The translations under genes were made by a program, and so were the position numbers. A DNA stretch of 34,373 bases, taken from Slackia sp. Lineage in GTDB: Bacteria; Actinomycetota; Coriobacteriia; Coriobacteriales; Eggerthellaceae. Where the stretch lies: the NCBI GenBank assembly GCA_029266945.1, contig JARIED010000006.1, positions 1 to 34,373 on the forward strand, given 5' to 3'. Positions 32,180 through 34,373 of this stretch are shown in pieces (positions within the stretch are counted from its first letter, which is position 1; each line of letters starts with the position of its first letter). The notes under the pieces were generated by a model. The model was not told where the DNA came from. It saw only the letters and a program-made list of their open reading frames with translations, and did not search any database.

Positions 32180-33565
32180 ATGACCCTCAACAAAGCCTAC
32201 ACCGACGAATACCTGGCGCACGTGGACGCCCTTCAGGGCGACGCGGCCGGCAAGCACGCCGCGCGCGAGCACATGGAGCACTCCACGGCGATCTATCACG
32301 GCACCGTGGTGAACTCATCGTATGCGCCGCGCTTCTTCGACCAGGAAACCTACGACTACTTCAAAAACGCCTCGGAAACCACCCACCGCATTCTAGTGAA
32401 GGTGATGAACGAGTATCTGAACAACCCCGCATACCGCCACGTCTACGACATGGACGAGCGCCTGGTCGACCTGATCCTGCTGCCGCGCGATTACGACGCG
32501 GTGCTGCCCTTCGCCCGCGTGGACATGTTCCTGGACGAAGACGCCATGACGGCGAAATTCTGCGAGTTCAACGCCGACGGCTCCAGCGGCATGAACGAGA
32601 ACCGCGAAATCACGGCCGGCATGCAGAACTGCCCCGCCTACCAGGCCTTCGCGCGCGAGCACGACCTGACCACGTGCGACGCGGCGCTGTTCGGCGGCTG
32701 GGTGGACGAGTTCCTCTCGATCTACGACACCTATGCGTTCAAGGTGGAGCATCCGCGCATCGCCATCGTGGACTTTCTGGAAAACGCCATTACCGAAGAG
32801 TTCAAGATCTTCGCGAAGCTGTTCGCCGAACGCGGCGTGGAGTGCTCGGTCTACGACGTGCGCGACCTGACCTTCGAAGACGGCCGCCTGATTGGCCGCA
32901 AGGCGTTCTACGGCCGCGACAATGCGCCGATCGATGCGATCTGGCGCCGCAGCGTGACCAACGACATCATCGACAATTGGGAAGCGTCGCAGCCTTTGAT
33001 CGAAGCCGTGCGCGCCCGCAAGGTGGCGCTGATCGGCAGCTTCGCCGGTCACCTGGTGCACGACAAGCAGATCTTCCAGGTGCTGTTCAAACCCGAAACC
33101 AAGGCGCTTCTGACCGACGAGGAGAACGCCTTCGTGAAGGCCACCGTGCCGTTCACGGCGTTTTTGAACAGCGACGAGGTGGATCTTGACGCCGTGAAGC
33201 GCGAGCGCGCGGCATGGATCATCAAGCCCGTGGACGCCTACGGCAGCAAAGACGTGTACGCGGGCCTCGATTTCTCGGACGAGGAATGGGCGCGGATCAT
33301 CGACACATACGCGAACGGCGCGGCGGGCGCCCCATTCATCGTGCAGCACTACTGCACCCCGCACCGCACGCAGGCCATTCCCCTGCGCGGCGAAGAGGCC
33401 GACTGCACGGCCGAGGCGCAGCCCTACACCAACCTGTCGGGCCTGTACCTATACAACGGCCGCTTCACCGGCGTGTTCAGCCGCCTGGGGCCCGAGCCCG
33501 TCATTTCGAAAAAGACCGGCGGCATCACCGCCGCCACCATCTGGGTGGATGCGACGGTCGAATAG
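32180..33565 (+). CDS. ATP-grasp protein of the glutathionylspermidine synthase family
   Basis: A 461-residue protein of the GSP-synth (PF03738-type) ATP-grasp family, which makes amide bonds through acyl-phosphates. Visible family features are the CEFNADGSSGMNE segment (substrate and metal site), AAWIIKPVDAYGSKDVYAG (the ATP-grasp lysine loop) and, at the C-terminus, FTGVFSRLGPEPVISKKTGG. The amidase domain of E. coli Gsp is absent. The ATG at 32180 follows GAGGAG. It lies 170 nt after the ferredoxin gene and ends at a strong terminator, so the two may be co-transcribed. Nothing nearby suggests glutathione or spermidine chemistry; the real substrate is unknown. Confidence 0.85.
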   Translation: MTLNKAYTDEYLAHVDALQGDAAGKHAAREHMEHSTAIYHGTVVNSSYAPRFFDQETYDYFKNASETTHRILVKVMNEYLNNPAYRHVYDMDERLVDLILLPRDYDAVLPFARVDMFLDEDAMTAKFCEFNADGSSGMNENREITAGMQNCPAYQAFAREHDLTTCDAALFGGWVDEFLSIYDTYAFKVEHPRIAIVDFLENAITEEFKIFAKLFAERGVECSVYDVRDLTFEDGRLIGRKAFYGRDNAPIDAIWRRSVTNDIIDNWEASQPLIEAVRARKVALIGSFAGHLVHDKQIFQVLFKPETKALLTDEENAFVKATVPFTAFLNSDEVDLDAVKRERAAWIIKPVDAYGSKDVYAGLDFSDEEWARIIDTYANGAAGAPFIVQHYCTPHRTQAIPLRGEEADCTAEAQPYTNLSGLYLYNGRFTGVFSRLGPEPVISKKTGGITAATIWVDATVE

Positions 33566-33591
33566 GCCCGCCCCGCATCGGCCCCAACGCG

Positions 33592-33619
33592 AAGGAACCC
33601 CGCACCCGCGGGGTTCCTT
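33592..33619 (+). terminator. Intrinsic terminator after the ATP-grasp gene
   Basis: AAGGAACCCCGC (33592-33603) and GCGGGGTTCCTT (33608-33619) form a perfect 12-bp stem with a 4-nt loop, followed by T, CG and TTT. It lies 26 nt past the stop codon. Confidence 0.88.
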
Positions 33620-33700
33620 TCGTTTACCGCAAGCCCTGCACGCAGACCCTTGCCACCTCGACGCGCGCATCGAAACGGCACGCAAGGAAGCCTGCCCTTC

Positions 33701-33985
33701 TTGAGTCGAAAAATCATTTCGCATTCAACCGAAAACTTTATTTCGCAATTCGTTTGTCCAAGGCGCTTGCTGCTCTACCGCGACCAGGCTCACTACGACG
33801 TAAACCACGAGGACGAGGAGGAAAAGGTAATCTACGGTTCGGCGAACGCCGCAGCCCGCACCGCCGCCGTCATGCTCATCGTCAAGGGCTACGAAATCGA
33901 GTGGGACTACCCTCCCACCCCCAAGGCTCTGGCAAAGGCCGCCGAAGCCACGGGCGCTGAGAACCCCGACGGACAGGATGACTAG
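33701..33985 (+). CDS. Small hypothetical protein, start uncertain
   Basis: A frame of 94 codons if translation starts at TTG 33701, which has AAGGAAG about 10 nt upstream. A TTG at 33767 would give 72 residues. No in-frame ATG or GTG exists before the middle of the gene. The C-terminal two thirds look protein-like: an acidic stretch (YDVNHEDEEEK), an Ala-rich helix (AARTAAVMLIVKGYE) and PPTPKALAKAAEATG. The first 30 codons are AT-richer than anything nearby and could instead be promoter sequence. I recognise no family. It is flanked by terminators on both sides, so it would be a single gene or a remnant. Confidence 0.4.
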   Translation: MSRKIISHSTENFISQFVCPRRLLLYRDQAHYDVNHEDEEEKVIYGSANAAARTAAVMLIVKGYEIEWDYPPTPKALAKAAEATGAENPDGQDD

Positions 33986-34020
33986 CAAACCTCTCCGACG
34001 ATTTTCAATCATCGCGAAAG

Positions 34021-34042
34021 CGAACCGCGCATGATCGGTTCG
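34021..34042. other. Hairpin between convergent genes
   Basis: CGAACCG (34021-34027) and CGGTTCG (34036-34042) form a 7-bp stem with an 8-nt loop just before the terminator at 34059. No T-tract follows. Confidence 0.35.
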
Positions 34043-34058
34043 GTGTGAACTTCATCAA

Positions 34059-34085
34059 AAGAAAGGGGGCATCGCCCCCTTTCTT
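34059..34085. terminator. Bidirectional terminator near the right end
   Basis: AAGAAAGGGGGC (34059-34070) and GCCCCCTTTCTT (34074-34085) form a perfect 12-bp stem. The minus-strand side ends TTTCTTTTGATG and the plus-strand side TTTCTTAGC. It lies between the small plus-strand ORF and the minus-strand gene at the edge and can serve both. Confidence 0.88.
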
Positions 34086-34151
34086 AGCACTGGTCAATCG
34101 GCACCATAATGGCTTCGCGGTCCGAGTGGAGAAGCCTCGGTCGACAACCCA

Positions 34152-34185
34152 CGCGGCGCCTGCGGTCGATGCCGCAGGCGCCGCG
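34152..34185. other. Very stable 14-bp GC hairpin downstream of the edge gene
   Basis: A perfect 14-bp stem (34152-34165 with 34172-34185; core GGCGCCTGCGG) has a TCGATG loop. It lies 20 nt after the stop of the minus-strand gene at the window edge. No T-tract follows on either strand; the canonical terminator is about 70 nt further on. Confidence 0.65.
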
Positions 34186-34205
34186 CGTTCCAAGGGCACC
34201 AGCGC

Positions 34206-34373
34206 CTAGCAGTCTCCAAGCTTGGCGCCGAACGCCTCTTCGACGAATTCGGCAAGCTTGCCCTCTTTGGCAAGTTCGGCCGAATCGGCCTTTACGAAGT
34301 TGGCATTGCATCCTCCCCCGACCTCGTTGTCGTAACCCAGGATGTAATGCGTGGCGATCTGATAGATGATCTC
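34206..34373 (-). CDS. C-terminal end of an unidentified protein (truncated by window)
   Basis: Reading the minus strand from the window edge, 55 codons stay open to a TAG at 34208-34206. The sequence begins EIIYQIATHYILGYDNEV, continues GGGCNANFVKADSAELAK, and ends FVEEAFGAKLGDC. Codon use is typical of the region, and two downstream hairpins support a real gene end. The start lies outside the window. I do not recognise the family from the tail alone. Confidence 0.7.
   Translation of the reverse strand, partial: EIIYQIATHYILGYDNEVGGGCNANFVKADSAELAKEGKLAEFVEEAFGAKLGDC

Noticed and set aside
34084..34311. 75-codon minus-strand frame at the right end
   Set aside because: It overlaps a 14-bp hairpin and the stop of the better-supported edge gene in another frame; its sequence is hairpin-derived.

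Overview
The window looks like chromosomal DNA from a high-GC member of the Coriobacteriia, most likely Eggerthellaceae. This is inferred from the strong G/C preference at third codon positions, zinc-binding (C+) forms of L28 and L32, the blend of Firmicute-like gene order with actinobacterial composition, and the ferredoxin and ATP-grasp genes at the right end. I cannot name the genus. Nearly all of it is conserved housekeeping sequence. I see no insertion sequence, prophage, CRISPR array, tRNA or rRNA.

Minus-strand block 1 (1-8303). A ribosomal promoter at 8275-8303 starts a unit running rpmF, plsX, rnc, smc, ftsY and ending at an intrinsic terminator at 1547-1581. ffh follows with its own leader and a hairpin at the window edge. 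The block combines phospholipid priming, RNA processing, chromosome condensation and SRP-dependent protein targeting.

Minus-strand block 2 (8327-15362). asp23, a fakA-like DAK2 gene, recG, rsmD and coaD form one run. A coiled-coil gene and yceD/DUF177 follow and end at a terminator that overlaps the yceD stop codon. rpmB stands apart with a near-consensus promoter and a strong terminator.

Minus-strand block 3 (15371-19758). rpe, a cysteine desulfurase, a PHP phosphatase, a NIF3 protein and a C4 zinc-ribbon coiled-coil protein are packed almost without gaps. An ogt-type alkyltransferase is transcribed divergently from rpe.

Minus-strand block 4 (20566-28393). priA, def, fmt and rsmB lie together, followed upstream by metK. 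RsmB carries an unusual ~250-residue Gly/Arg/Asp-rich N-terminal extension. The metK leader holds a strong candidate for a SAM riboswitch of the SAM-I/SAM-IV clan, placed to cover the Shine-Dalgarno site. Between metK and priA is an unexplained pair of 20-nt inverted repeats.

Plus-strand block (28462-33985). It holds a DUF1461 membrane protein, gltX, a cysteine-rich multi-cluster ferredoxin, a stand-alone ATP-grasp protein of the glutathionylspermidine-synthase family, and a small unknown ORF in an AT-richer patch. The C-terminus of an unidentified minus-strand gene runs off the right edge. The ferredoxin/ATP-grasp pair is the least understood gene set; the metK leader, the RsmB extension and the inverted repeats are the other points most worth checking.
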